From Cristatella mucedo (Eukaryota > Bryozoa > Phylactolaemata > Cristatellidae): 64,000 nt of DNA. The stretch is taken from positions 213,501 through 277,500 of the forward strand of contig WPIO01000064.1 of assembly GCA_009760855.2 (NCBI GenBank), written 5' to 3'. Position numbers and translations under genes: made by a program. Below the pieces are notes generated by a model. The model made no database searches, was not told the origin of the DNA, and saw only the letters and a program-made list of their open reading frames with translations. This document shows positions 41,894 through 53,457 of this stretch, piece by piece; within the stretch, counting starts at the first letter, position 1; every line of letters begins with the position of its first letter.

Positions 41894-42790
41894 AAATAAT
41901 AGTAATAATTATGCACTTGATAAAGCACCCTCAGAGAACTCAATCTCTTTCTAGGTGCTTTACATTGGCTGCAAAGGGAAATGAAATGCAATTGAATAGT
42001 GAGTAATGCAATGCTTGATAAACAAACAAAATGAATAACATGGTTTACGGGAAACATGCATAGGGTCAGCATGCAAATATCGTTAGTGGCAGCATGCACG
42101 GTGTCAACACGCATAAGCACCTGAAGGACGAATCACAGAGACCCACTAAATGCTGTCCTAAATAGGTGTGTTTTTAAGTTTCTTTTAAATGTGGTCAGGT
42201 CAGGGGATGTTCTGACGCAGGTCGGGAGGGAGTTCCAGGCTTTGGGAGCATATGAACTAAATGCACGGTCTCCAAAGGATTTAAGGTTTGTATGAGGTAT
42301 TTCTAGACTGTTGGATTCCGAAAAGCGGGTGGTACGATGCTTGGCCTGATGGGGAAGTATGTCGGAGAGATAGGCTGAAGCCATAGAATGAAGGGACCTA
42401 AAATTGAGCGACAAAACCTTGAAGTCAATCCGTTGCTTGACTGGTAGCCATTGCAGGTCGGCGAGAAGTGGAGTAATGTGGCAACCGCGACGTTCACGAC
42501 AGACAAGCTTAGCAGCGGAGTTTTGCACTAGCTGCAATCGCCTGATCGCACATGCTGGTAGGCCAGTAAGCAGTGAGTTGCAGAAGTCGAGACGAGATGT
42601 CACGAATGCTTGGACCAACTTAGACGTGGTATCCTTATCTAAACAAGCCCGAATTTTAGCAATGTTATGAAGCTGAAAATAGGTAGATTTGACTGTGGAG
42701 CTGATAAGATGGTCTAACGAGAGGTCGCTTTGGAATATGACACCTAGATTTCGAGCTGATTCAACGGGAGGCTTGACCTTCAAACTCATA
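41894..42790 (-). mobile_element. LINE family A, intact C-terminal frame (218 codons)
   Basis: Tail with ATT-like repeat and stem-loop (41900-41965), then the 3' untranslated part, then an open frame 42789-42133: ARNLGVIFQSDLSLDHLISS, CLDKDTTSKLVQAFVTSRLD, LPVKQRIDFKV, SYAPKAWNSLP, HLFRTAFSGSL. Truncated 5' near 42790. One of the least damaged family A copies here. Confidence 0.92.
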
Positions 42791-44012
42791 ACCTACATGT
42801 TAAATTATATTTTGTACCAACCAGAAGGTGTATGAACCATTGCAAATATGACTTCACGCTTTCCAGCGATGCTACCGCCTGATTTCAGGTGTGTGGAAGG
42901 TTTCCTTGCGTTTTCCCTACTTATAGATGATATTCTTTGTAACTTGAGTGCCGTGTCTCCTAAGCAGCCACTAGAAGACTTTCTGCTTACCGGAGACTAT
43001 AGTGCAGACAAGGAACAAGCGCAGAACTGCGCTCGGAGTCTAATTTCACAAAGAACGCTAGCTAGCCCTGCGACCGAATTCACGTTTTCAGACGGGTGCT
43101 AGCTTTGACCTTGCACGGAATGAGATTCGAATACGGCAGTAAACACCTGTCTATTGACACATAGACAACACACGACAGCTCATCCGTCTTCCGGAAATTT
43201 CGTGCTCGGAGCCTATTGGACCGAAGCTCCTTGGCTCTCTTACTTCCTAGTGTACTTGGAGGGGGCAAGTAGAAATGATGCTTGTTCCTTGGCCCAGCAG
43301 ACCGTTGGGGCAATTTCGCGACCTGCCATCACTGACATGCAAGCCAACTGCTAAGTTAAAACACGCATGTTATGCTAGACTGGGATTCATACGAGCACGG
43401 ATGTTGAGCAGCAAAGGTCAAATTACCATGACCTATTAATGGGAGTGTTGTGAAGGTAACTAGAAGCCATAGTCACGTGAAGAGTGCATCAGCGGCGAGC
43501 CACAGGAAACCTGCATCCTCCCGTCGCTATGAAATATAAATCAAGCCCAATACTTTGCCTGACGACCCATTCCCTCTGGTTTATTGCAACTATTCAGCTA
43601 ATGAAATGAGTAGCTTATATCAGATATACAACTAGTTTAAACTGTTCAAAAACGGTGATAATAAAGATGTCAGCATTTTCCCCTGAAGACTGCTACGAGT
43701 AATGACGTTTGCTTCGCAAGTGCACTTGCAATACGAAGAGGTCAAGAGGTTTCTAAATTCCTATTTATATTTTATTATTCACAATATAATTTCTATAAAT
43801 TTGAGCCTTGATTGTTAAAGTTGAGCGTTTTTTATTGCTAGATCATGTAATTATGCGCCCAAACACTATGAGTTCGCAAAATTAGTCACATAATGCGACA
43901 TCAACTACTAGCACCTGATTCGAGAGAAAATCCCAGGACAACATAACAGATTAAAGAATATGAGGAAGCAATAATTAAATAGCATAGACATGTATGTGGC
44001 AGAACCAGAGAA

Positions 44013-44071
44013 GAGGCGGCCCGTGCGCATTTGCCCCTCCCCCTACAGGGGGCTGTCACCTAGGCCGCCTC
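44013..44071. repeat. GC-rich inverted repeat
   Basis: GAGGCGGCC (44013-44021) and GGCCGCCTC (44063-44071) are perfect complements, with inner GCCCC/GGGGGC pairing. The outer sequence resembles a hAT terminal repeat (AGAGGCGGCCCG), but no target duplication is evident. Confidence 0.65.
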
Positions 44072-44136
44072 CTATTCCCATGCCCCTGAAATAGTAGTTG
44101 ACCACTTGCACTTCAGGCTTCCATGACGGTGGTGGT

Positions 44137-44171
44137 ACGCTCTGGCTGGTACTATGTACCTGCCAGAGCGT
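44137..44171. repeat. Near-perfect 35-bp palindrome (hairpin)
   Basis: Stem ACGCTCTGGC (44137-44146) with GCCAGAGCGT (44162-44171), one T-T mismatch, inner stem GGTAC/GTACC, loop TAT. Confidence 0.9.
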
Positions 44172-44784
44172 CTTAAGCGCATCAGCCTCTACTCTCAATA
44201 ATGGGGATCCAGTAGCGGAAAGAGATTGAATCCAAGAAATATTTTTGCCGTCACTAAATTGACTTTGCCCTGAGGAGATAGTTTCCAGTCATCTCTCTGG
44301 CTATTTGGTCACGGATTGTACAGGAACTTCAATTTTCTTCATTAATCCTTGCACGGTGCGTGCGAATCTTAACCGTTTCCTAATAGTGTTGTCTTTTTTC
44401 GCGTCAACTAATCTAACTTATCGATGACATCGATGGCTATCGCGCAGCTTTCAGCTTTCATTCAGACGTATAGATGCCACTATATCAGCCACTTATCTGA
44501 GACATGAATCTCGGCGAGCGAGCGAGCTACCAAGCATCCTAATGTAGTGAATCTAATTTGAAAATCCTCTTTAAAACTTCTCGCACCTGTATTCCTCTCT
44601 TTCTGACTAGCTGCTGCTCTCTTCTGAAGCTAGACAGTTTTTTGTAAGCGGGGTGGGTACTGGGTAAGTCAAGAAAGTGTGACGCCGGACGATGGAGGGA
44701 GAAAGTAGGGGGGCGATATTGCAGGTGCTTGCCGCTCTTGCTCGTCAGTTCTCCACTTGGAAGGATCCACCCATACTGACAGAC

Positions 44785-44906
44785 GCGAGATATTACTCAC
44801 GATTCAATTGCATTTCCCTTTGCTGCAAATGTAAAGCGCCTAGAGAGAGAGATTGAGTTCTCTGAGGGCGCTTTATCCAATGTACTATTATTATTACTAT
44901 TATACC
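44785..44906 (+). mobile_element. LINE family A 3' tail only, best-preserved stem-loop
   Basis: AAAGCGCC at 44833-44840 pairs with GGCGCTTT at 44867-44874; the inner AGAGAGAG pairs with TTCTCT. ATT repeat follows to 44906. Confidence 0.9.
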
Positions 44907-45249
44907 GCCACAGCTGCCATTCCTTGAGTGGCCAGATGGCTCCTACCAAATGCTGGTATTAAAAACCTTCCGTTGCTCTCTTTCCCATAGTTAAATCCTA
45001 AAGAACAGCATAGCTCCATTTCAAATTAATAGACCAGCATGGATTACTGAGAGTGAATTTACTTCTCATGTGAATAAATATTGTGTATGGCATGCAGGTT
45101 TTTAGCAACACTCTAATCTCACTTTCCGTAGCTTGTTCGCTACTTCGCAGATGAAATTATATGCCCAGCTTTGAATCCATACGAAGCATATTTTGCATAT
45201 GCATTAATAAGTCGAACGCGTGCTCATGAAACTTAAACCACGTGTATAT

Positions 45250-46002
45250 CCTAGCCGGGCTTGTTTAGACAGGGTTACCAAATCTAAGTTGGTCCGTGCG
45301 TTTGTGACATACCGTCTTGACTTCTGTAACTCACTGCTTGCTGGTCTACCGGCCTGTGCAATCAGACGCTTGCAGCTGGTGCAAAACTCGGCAACTAGGC
45401 TTGTTTGTGATGAGCGTCGCAGTTGCCACATAAAACCACTTCCAGCCGATCTGCACTGGCTTGCATTCCAGCAACGTATTGACTTCAAGGTTTTTTCGCT
45501 CACTTTTAGGTTTCTTCATTGTTTAACTTCAGCTTACCTATGAAATCTTCTCCCCCGCGAGGCCAAGCGTCGAACCATCCAACTTTTGGAACTTAACTGT
45601 TTACCCATACCTCGTAAAAACCTCAAATCCATTGGAGACCGCGCCTTTAGTTCACATGCTCCCAAAGCCTGGAACTCACTACCAATTTTTGTTGCGACAT
45701 CCCCTGACTTGAACATATTTAAAAGGAACTAAAAAGTAAATTATCTATTGCAGCATTTAGTAAGTCGCTTTAATTCGACCTTTACTTACTTTTACGAGCT
45801 GACACAGTGCATGCTACCACTAATCACACTTGCATGCTGACCCTGTGCATGTCGCCCTAGCTATAGTTTTCTTGTTGTTCATTGAGCATGCTACTAAGTA
45901 CCCTTCGATCGTGGTTTTTGCAGCAAATGTAAAGCGCCTAGAAAGAGATTGAGTTCTTTGAGGGTGCTTTACCAAGTGCATAATTATTACTATTATTATT
46001 AC
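45250..46002 (+). mobile_element. LINE family A, 3' half
   Basis: Starts at RACLDRVTKSKLVRAFVTYR (45255), then DFCNSLLAGLPACAIRRLQL and QRIDFKVFSLTFRFLH. Frame lost after 45543; GDRAFSSHAPKAWNSLP in another frame near 45640. Stem-loop at 45925-45975, ATT repeat to 46002. Confidence 0.9.
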
Positions 46003-46330
46003 ATTAATATGTCTTCTGATCTCTCACTGCCTTCTAGCACCTCAAACTATATCAAATCTCTGTCTGCCCACATAGCTGTCATTTGCACTTAGAAGCTTAA
46101 TTTGAATTATCATGAAACCAACTTAATAACTATGGGAACACAATGTTACTCGGAAGTAGGAATAGCTGTTCTTCCAAATGAGCTCGGCCACCATATGCCT
46201 TGTATAATCTGCATGAAATCTAGGTGCGCTGCTTTAAAGTGACCTTTCACGGGACTTACACCTCAGCTCAAATTTCAAATGAGCTTACTTTCAGCTTAGA
46301 TACATCAACCATTAAAGGAATATAGGTCAA
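46003..46330 (+). mobile_element. LINE reverse-transcriptase fragment after a LINE A tail
   Basis: The translation contains SSDLSLPSSTSNYIKSLSAH and a worn LNYHETNLITMG (counterpart of LNNDKTKLLVMG), then a worn counterpart of the ARNLGV segment. So a second family A-related copy lies directly 3' of the first. Confidence 0.6.
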
Positions 46331-47084
46331 ATAAGAATTCGTTTTGCGATAGCTACGATCACATTACGTATGCAAGTGACTGATGGCACATTAACTTTTA
46401 TTATTGTTACCAAGTGTGAATAGCGTATTCTATCCGAAAATTAAAAAAATGTAATTTATTGACAAAGATTCGTCCATAACTGTACCAGCAATATGAAGTA
46501 AAAAGGGAAACTTCACAGGCATTACATTCTTGCTCATCGCAGCTAGATTATTCGCGATTGATGACCTACTTTACTCTATTGAGACGTAACTATGAAATAA
46601 AATGCACTACAGTAAACCGAAGAAAATATAAGTTAATAATTAAAATATTTTTTATGCAGCCATGTTATCCAGTGCGTTGTTTAAGCTTGGAAAGATATAT
46701 CGCCTCAAATTAGCTCTTAGAAGTTCTGATTATTTAAAGCGTACGGTATTCGAGAAGTACCAACAACTGAGGATCGTGGATTGCTCAATTTAGCTACACC
46801 GCCTACACAACTTAATTCTTACCAATTGCGCGATTTCAGCAACGTCTGATTGCGTGCTCACAGCAGCTGACGTACCGAGCGCGAGTGCAGCGTGGCGCCA
46901 CTTGCAGTGGAAACGTTTTGGCGAGCGAAAGTTCAGGGCTATTAAGGCTTCCAGAGTGGGCGAACGTACCAAGTAACAGCGGGCCGCAGATACTACGTGT
47001 GCACCTCGAAGCCCGTTGCACAGAGTAGCTAGCCGAGGTATCCGCTTCGGCTACATCCAGCAAAAAGCATGCCGCACTGACTAA
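46331..47084. other. Intergenic, nothing firm
   Basis: No gene recognised. From about 46850 the composition becomes GC-richer, leading into the LTR-like repeat. Confidence 0.35.
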
Positions 47085-47420
47085 GCGAGCATTGGTCTGA
47101 CTTTTCGTACATTCCAAAACGAGGGTGAACTACATCCAAAGTTTTCGAGCAATATTTACTGTTCGCGCTTCCCGAGTCTTTACGGCTAAATGAGCCGGTA
47201 ATGCCACATAATCTGAGGCCAAAGCCGCATAAAAGCTGAAGCCGTGCTGTAAGCAGCCGGTGCCACCATAGCATTTTAGCTGAGTCTTGCTCTAGATTTA
47301 GTGCCGTGTGAAATTACGTGTACGTCATGGCTGAGTCTGGAAGCCTGTAACCCTCCACTGCTATCGAATAGACTTCTCTATAACACGGTGTGCCTACAGT
47401 CAACCTCAGTTATAAGCAAT
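47085..47420 (+). mobile_element. LTR-like repeat with TATA box, copy 1
   Basis: AGCCGCATAAAAGC at about 47225, and CCTGTAACCCTCCACTGCTAT followed by AATAGACTTCTC at 47347-47378, match copies at 55075 and 58885 in order and spacing. The ends are not defined. Confidence 0.4.
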
Positions 47421-47674
47421 TCACCTATGAGAAAATCTCGGATACAAGCAAGCCATTTTCTGTTCCGATCGCCATTTCTTCTTTACTCACAACCAACTCA
47501 CAACAAAATGAATCAAATTCGTATTATCACGCACCTGTCTGCTTAAAATAAATTTAAAAATTGCCCTTTCATGATTTAATAAGTTATTATTTAATTGTTA
47601 CTTGCTTGCTTTTGAGTCTTGTTAATGAGCTTGTAGCGGTGACATCACGCCTCTCGACTGTTCAAGACGCGTGA

Positions 47675-48365
47675 ATGCTTAGTACACACACGAGGAGAAG
47701 CAGCGCCGCAGACGTGGTCGCTCATTCAACCGATTCAACCGTTGGATCGAGAGATTATTCGAGCTGCGACGGCATATTATTGAACCTAAATAAAGTGAAA
47801 AATGTTTCAAGTGATCAAAAGCGGGACATCAGTGATCGATTTTTTGAAATCGGCGAAAGTTTCAAAGGCCATGCACATATAGAATCCTGCGTGATTTCTT
47901 GCCGTCACAGCAAGCATCGTTAACTGCTTTCAAAAAGTGGATTTCTTTTAAATCGGCGAAGATATCGATCAAAACGAAACACGCGATCAAGACGCAAAAT
48001 AGGTGCTCAATAAATTCAGGCCCGATTATTACAAGCCTCCTGTTTAACTTCAAACGATTTTGACGCATACTTAAACATTGACGTCGAGATCGAGCGCTTT
48101 GGCACATTGCCGAAAGAGGAGATCTGCGACGAGGTGAAAAGAAAGCGGTATGCCTAACTCAGATGGGCAATGAAGGCTAAAAATATATTCCAATTGACCA
48201 GAATATTTCCCAGAAGATTTCTCACTGGGATGCCCTAAAATTGCTGGCCACAGTTCATTGATATTCGAAAGAGAATTCCACTGAATATGACTTTTTTTTA
48301 TCTTATTGAAGATATGACTGAAAGCCCTTCTGGAACAATCGTAGTCAGAGCAAAGTTGCATATTT
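47675..48365 (+). other. Possible coding remnant, unidentified
   Basis: Open frame 47675-47923 (SDRFFEIGESFKGHAHIES) and, after frame changes, a stretch near 48066-48160 reading AYLNIDVEIERFGTLPKEEI and CDEVKRKRYA, then AMKAKNIFQ. The composition looks coding, but I do not recognise the family. It follows an LTR-like repeat, so it could be element-derived. Confidence 0.25.
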
Positions 48366-48894
48366 CTTGGCTCCTTTGTGCTAATTTTACAACAAACTTT
48401 GGTGTTAAAATACCTTTTTAATAAACTTACACTTGAACATCCCTATAAGAAACCTTTGTTGTAAGCGCTTTTTATCCCTGATTTTCGGATTGCTTATAAT
48501 CGAGATTGACAGTTTCTTAATCCAAGGTAAGGACTCTCTTCAATCCTGCCGCCTTCCGACACAGTAAGCGTACTACGTGCGTACTGCATTGGCGCTGCAC
48601 CTGCAGTCGCTCTCCTCTTTACAAAGTCTGTAGATTCGTCACGTTTTTATTATATTATATATTTTATTATATTATTGCCATTCGTCACGTTTCGGTCGAG
48701 AATAGGACCGTTACGAACTTTGCTTTTTTCGCCTATTCTTTTCAGGAGGTGGAAGCCGCTACACGTCGTTTTTATGAATTCAAAATACACAAGTTAATCT
48801 GTTTTGTAACCACTACGAGCGACCGAGTCTTCGGGAATGCCACGATGATTCACGTGCGTTATTTCATTTTATTCACTTTTATTCAAATAACTCT

Positions 48895-49650
48895 ATATTG
48901 TGTATAAGGACGCCGATGGCTGAAGGGGCGGTGGGCGTCGTGGCTGCTACCGAAAAAGAAACGAATACGTAATAGGGCGGGTGACTTACATGTGACGGGT
49001 GATAGTGATTAGGCTATTCTACAGAGAAGACAGTTTGTCCGTCAGTATGCGTCACAATAATGGTCTTATAGCCCGGTGTGATTAGATTTTGCGTCGTGTG
49101 CATTCGTCCTTCTTAAAGGCTCCTAAAGAACAGCACAAAGAGAAACAATGTGAACAAAACGGAAATAAGACGCAACCGGATAAACCTCTAATGGAGATCA
49201 TCAGTGGCGATTGTTACGATACAAATGTGCAGTCAAACATAAGTATGGAGGCAAGATTTTAATCGAACCGCGTAGCATTTGGTTCCCTCCTACGGTTTTT
49301 CGGATAGCTCCCGCACTCAGCGTCGATGTTTCTACCTTTAAAAGCACGATAATTAGGGGCCTGGTAGATTGGTTAGACGAAGCCAGCCCATTCTTAAACT
49401 TGAAACAGGTAAGAAATACTCTTCCGATTCAAGCAGCGTAAGCGAAGCGAGCACCTAGCGAGCCCACTCTACGTAGGAAAAGCTGGCCGTCTGGAAAGAA
49501 TCAAATGACCAGTTATGTTGCATAACGTGAACATCAGTCAGACTGTCGGATACCACCAAAGGTGACGATACGTACTGTGGAACGCTGTCCGCGAACTCGG
49601 ATCCGGCACTGGAGAAAAAACTCACCCATTGAGTCAACGAGTTTGGAAAT
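48895..49650 (+). other. Sparse region with a possible exon ending at 49408
   Basis: An open frame ending SPFLNLKQ meets a donor-like CAG|GTAAGA at 49409. The frame opens near 49211 with no clear acceptor (LRYKCAVKHKYGGKILIEPR...). No domain recognised; could be chance or the remnant of an element. Confidence 0.22.
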
Positions 49651-49659
49651 AGACTGCGG

Positions 49660-49803
49660 AGCTGGTTTCGCCAAGTGGTTAAGGTGCTCGCCGTGATCAA
49701 GGTCGGGCCGAGGTCTTGGGCTCGAGCCTCGTGGCATATGTGAAGCACCTGAAAAGAGGTTAAGTTCTCTTAAGGTGCTATATAAATGAATTTTATATAT
49801 ATA
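49660..49803 (+). mobile_element. SINE1, tRNA-derived, complete-looking
   Basis: TTTCGCCAAGTGGTTAAGG (A box region), TTGGGCTCGAGCCTC (B box region), then the tail stem AGCACCT (49744-49750) / AGGTGCT (49773-49779) with inner AGAG/CTCT, and a TATAAAT-rich end. Confidence 0.87.
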
Positions 49804-50177
49804 TTTAGGGTGCTTGAGTATTGGGCCTTCAACATGCCGTCACTGCTAAGCCGGTGACCTCAAGCCGCATGCATGGTCAAGCAGGCTTGACCCCAGCGGT
49901 AAGCGCCGAAGCAGCTACGAGCGTGTGCAGCCGCCACGTTGAGCTGCCGAAAGTGCAGCTCTCCTTAGCCGGGAGTCTTCGAATGAGAAGTTTGAAGTTC
50001 GAAACGAAGAAGGACTGACCATGAACAGCAGTCTAAACATGGCTTGTTCGTTCAAACACGATAACAATTTTACGTAGAAAATGCGGTCGGTGGAGTAGTG
50101 TAAAGCTACTGGTTTGGTACAACGTGGTAACCATTCTCAGTTTATTGAACCGGATAGGCACCGTCATAGAAACGTAA

Positions 50178-50330
50178 CTAATGCCTCTTTGTCTTAGTGC
50201 AGGGGTAAGGCGCGAGCTCTTCACGACCGCGGTCACTGGTTTGAGTCCTGCAGGCGACGATTCTGTGTTTACCACTGCGAGCGATGCTGATAACTGTCAA
50301 AGGCTCTTCTATTACTAAATAAATGAGGCT
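50178..50330 (+). mobile_element. SINE2, tRNA-like
   Basis: TAGTGCAGGGGTAAGGCGCG (A box region), CTGGTTTGAGTCCTGC (B box, 50236-50251), then a body ending AACTGTCAAAGGCTCTTCTA. Confidence 0.75.
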
Positions 50331-50469
50331 GCTGAACACTTTTGACAGACATTTGTTCATGTTTCTCCTTGCACTCCTTCGCTAGTCGGCGAGTCTTTAC
50401 TTGTATTGCAGCTAGCATTAGTAAATATACTCCTTGCTTTTGTTATGTTCTAAGATGATACGATCCCTA

Positions 50470-51838
50470 TGCAATTTAATGTATCTCCGTCTGTAACTCC
50501 ACAAAGCCAAAAAGACACTGTGGGTCTTACGCAGGAGAGTTTTGTATAGCGCCCTCGAAGACTAACTTGTTTTCGGTACGCATTCGGTAGACAACAGACT
50601 TTACCTCATGCAAAAAAGAGAAAATGGGAAGCATAGCAGAGTCAGGTGAGCAGTTAAGGTAGTAGGTAACATGTAAGTAGCAGCTCAAGACCGCTGAAAA
50701 GGATGTGCCATAGCCGGCAGTAGGAGAGTAGTTGTCGTTGCGTAAGAATTGTGGAAGCGAGTTCCACAGTCTAGGACCTGCAGAGCTACAGCTTTTATCG
50801 CCAACGGTCTTTAGGCGGAGGAATGAGACAGCTAATTCATTGTCCACACAGGACCTGAGGGCGCGAACAGGCTGAAACTGATACAGCAGTTCAGCTAGGT
50901 ACGAAGGAGCCAAGCCGTGGCGAGCCTTGTGGGTCAGCGTAAGAACTTTGCTCTGTATCAATTGACCTACCGGCAGCCATCCTTGCTCTTTTAGCAAAGA
51001 AGACACGCGGTCAAACCTCTGGGGCTTCAAGACTAGCCTTGCAGACATATTCATAGCCAGGTGCAGTGGACTAGTGGCTTTCTTTGGTAGCCCGGCCAAA
51101 AAGGAATTCGAATCATGAAGCCGAGATAAAACTAAGGAGCTAGTTAAATCTTTTGCAAGCAACTGTGGAAGACAGCTCATAATCTTAGATAAGGATCGGA
51201 CGTGATGGCCAGCTGTAGAAGCAGTCTGCTGAGTGAAGTTTTTAAAATGTAGGTAGCTGTCGAAAACTACACATAAATTTCGAGCACTTGGTGATGGTCG
51301 CACAGCAGCATCATCTATTAGAAGAGCAAAGCCTTTCAATCAAGCCACACGCTTAGGGTGTCCTATGAGCAGCAGTTCGGTTTTATAGTCATTGAGTTTC
51401 AAGAAATTTTCCGACACCCAGGTTTGAATGTCGGCAAGGCAAGCATTAAGTTAATCAGTTGCGGCATCAGATTCTGACGGTTGAATGACAAATACAGCTG
51501 AGTATCGTCAGCATAAAAGTGACACCCTATTCCATGCGCTTTCATCACTTTTCCCAGAGTTTGAGTATAAATGGACAACAGCAAGAGACCGAGGACAGAA
51601 CCTTGAGGTACTCCACAGGTGACCCGTCTCGTGAGTGAGACCTGATTCCCATACGACATGGATTAAAATTGATCAGACATGTACAATTTAAACCATGCCA
51701 GTGCTTCGTCTGCCAGACCGATCGTTGTTCTCCTCGTTCAAGTAGAACATCGTGATCAATGGTGTCGAAGGCAGCTGATAGGTCTAGCAGAGCTAGGGCA
51801 GTAAAATTCCCGTAATAGTTGCCACGTAGAATGTCATT
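50470..51838 (-). mobile_element. LINE family B host copy, 3' part
   Basis: Tail at about 50483 (ATGTATCTCCGTCTGTAACTC). Open frame 51339-50527 (270 codons): SARNLCVVFDSYLHFKNF, LVLSRLHDSNSFLAGLPKKA, LTHKARHGLAPSYLAELLYQ, RLWNSLPQFLRNDNYSPT. Next frame 51659-51399: [20 protein letters not shown] and [14 protein letters not shown], so the YADD box is intact. A further stretch to 51838 is the LLDLSAAFDTIDHDVLL region. It breaks at 51838 inside ...NDILRGN and resumes at 53458. Confidence 0.92.
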
Positions 51839-53457
51839 TCCCCAAGTCCTCCAAATCAGTAATCGTTAGACCCATTCTTAAAAAGCCTCGATTAGACCCG
51901 GAGGTCCTAGAAAACTATCGCACAGTTTCCCTTCTTCCTTTCTTATCATAGATTCTTGAAAAAATTGTTGCTAAGCAGCTGGTTGAACATATTGAAAATA
52001 ATGGAATTTCAGAAACATTCCAATCAGGGTTCAAGAGGCGGCACTCCACTGAAACTGCACTCCTCCGCGTTAACAATGACATTCTACGTGGCAACGACGA
52101 CGGGAATGCCACTGCCCTAGCTCTGCTAGATCTGTCTGCTGCCTTCGATACCATTGATCACGAAGTTTTGCTTGAACGATTGAGAACAACGATCGGTTTG
52201 GAAGACGAAGCACTGGCGTGGTTTAAATCATACTTGTCTGATCGTGTTCAATCCGTGTCGTGTGGGGGTCATTTCTCACACACGAGACGGATCACCTGTG
52301 GAGTCCCACAACGGTCCGTACCATACATCGGTCCCTTGCTGTTCTCAATTTATATTCCATCTCTGGGAAAGTGAATAAGGCCCATGGAATAGGATAGCAC
52401 TTTTATGCTGACGATACTCAGCTGTGTTTGTCATTTAAATCGTCGGAATGTGCTGAAGCAACTGATTAACTGAATGCTTGCCTTGCCGACATTCGATCCT
52501 GGATGTCGGAAAAATTCTTGAAACTAAATGACGATAAAAACCAAACTGCTGCTCATAGGACACCCTAAGCGTGTGGCTTGATTAAAAGGCTTTGCTCTTC
52601 TAATAGGTGATGCTATTGTGTGACCATCACCACGTTCTCGAAATTTAGGTGTCGTTTACGACAGCTACCTACATTTTAAAAGCTTCATTCAGAAGACTGC
52701 CTCTACAGCTAGCCATCACATCCGATCCCTATCCAAGATTAGAAGCTGTCTCCCACAGTGACTTGTAAAGAATTTAACTAGCTCTTGAGTTCCGTCTCGG
52801 ATAGATTATTGTAATTCCTTTTTGGCTGGGCTGCCAAAGAAAGCTATTGGGTCACTGCAGCGGGCTATGAACATGGCTGCTAGGCTAGTCTTCAAGTCCC
52901 AGTGGTTTGAGCACGTGTCTCCTTTGCTGAAAGAGCTAGGATGGATGCCGGTTGAGCAAAGGATACAGAGCAAAGTTCTTACGCTGACCCACAAGGCTCG
53001 CCACGGCTTGGCTCCTTCGTACCTAGCTGAAATGCTGCATCAGTTTCAGCCTGTTCGTGCCCTCAGGTCCTGTGTGGACAATAAATTAGCGGTCTCATTC
53101 CTCCGCTTAAAGACCGTTGGCGATAAAAGCTGTAGCTCTGCAGGTCCTAGACTGTGGAACTCGCTTCCACAATTCTTACGCAACGACAACTACTCTCCTA
53201 CTGCCGTCTATGGCACATCCTTTTCAGCGGTCCTGAGTTGCTACTTCTATGCTACTCACTACCTCAACTGCTCTCCTGACTCTGCTATCCTTCCCACTTT
53301 CTCTTTGTTGCGTGAGACGAAGTCTGTTGGGTACCGAACGCGTACCGAAATCCGCTTAGGCTGTGAGTGGGCTATACAAAACTCTCCTGCGTAACACCCA
53401 CATGGTCTTTATGACTTTGTGGAGTTACAGAAAAGATACATTACATTAAATTACATT
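51839..53457 (+). mobile_element. LINE family B, nested + copy
   Basis: About 1.6 kb. It begins in the reverse transcriptase (ILKKPRLDPEVLENYRTVSL), then AALLDLSAAFDTID-type motif, [35 protein letters not shown], then an open frame 52822-53394 ending ...LGCEWAIQNSPA, and a tail of TACATTACATTAAATTACATT type ending at 53457. It sits between TCATT (…51838) and GCTAAGACGG (53458…), where the host copy reads continuously once it is removed. Confidence 0.92.

Larger units (their letters stand above)
42795..44780. other. Intergenic, two inverted-repeat structures
   Basis: No gene recognised. A frame at 42848-43102 has no known motif. Holds inverted repeats at 44013-44071 and 44137-44171. Confidence 0.4.
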
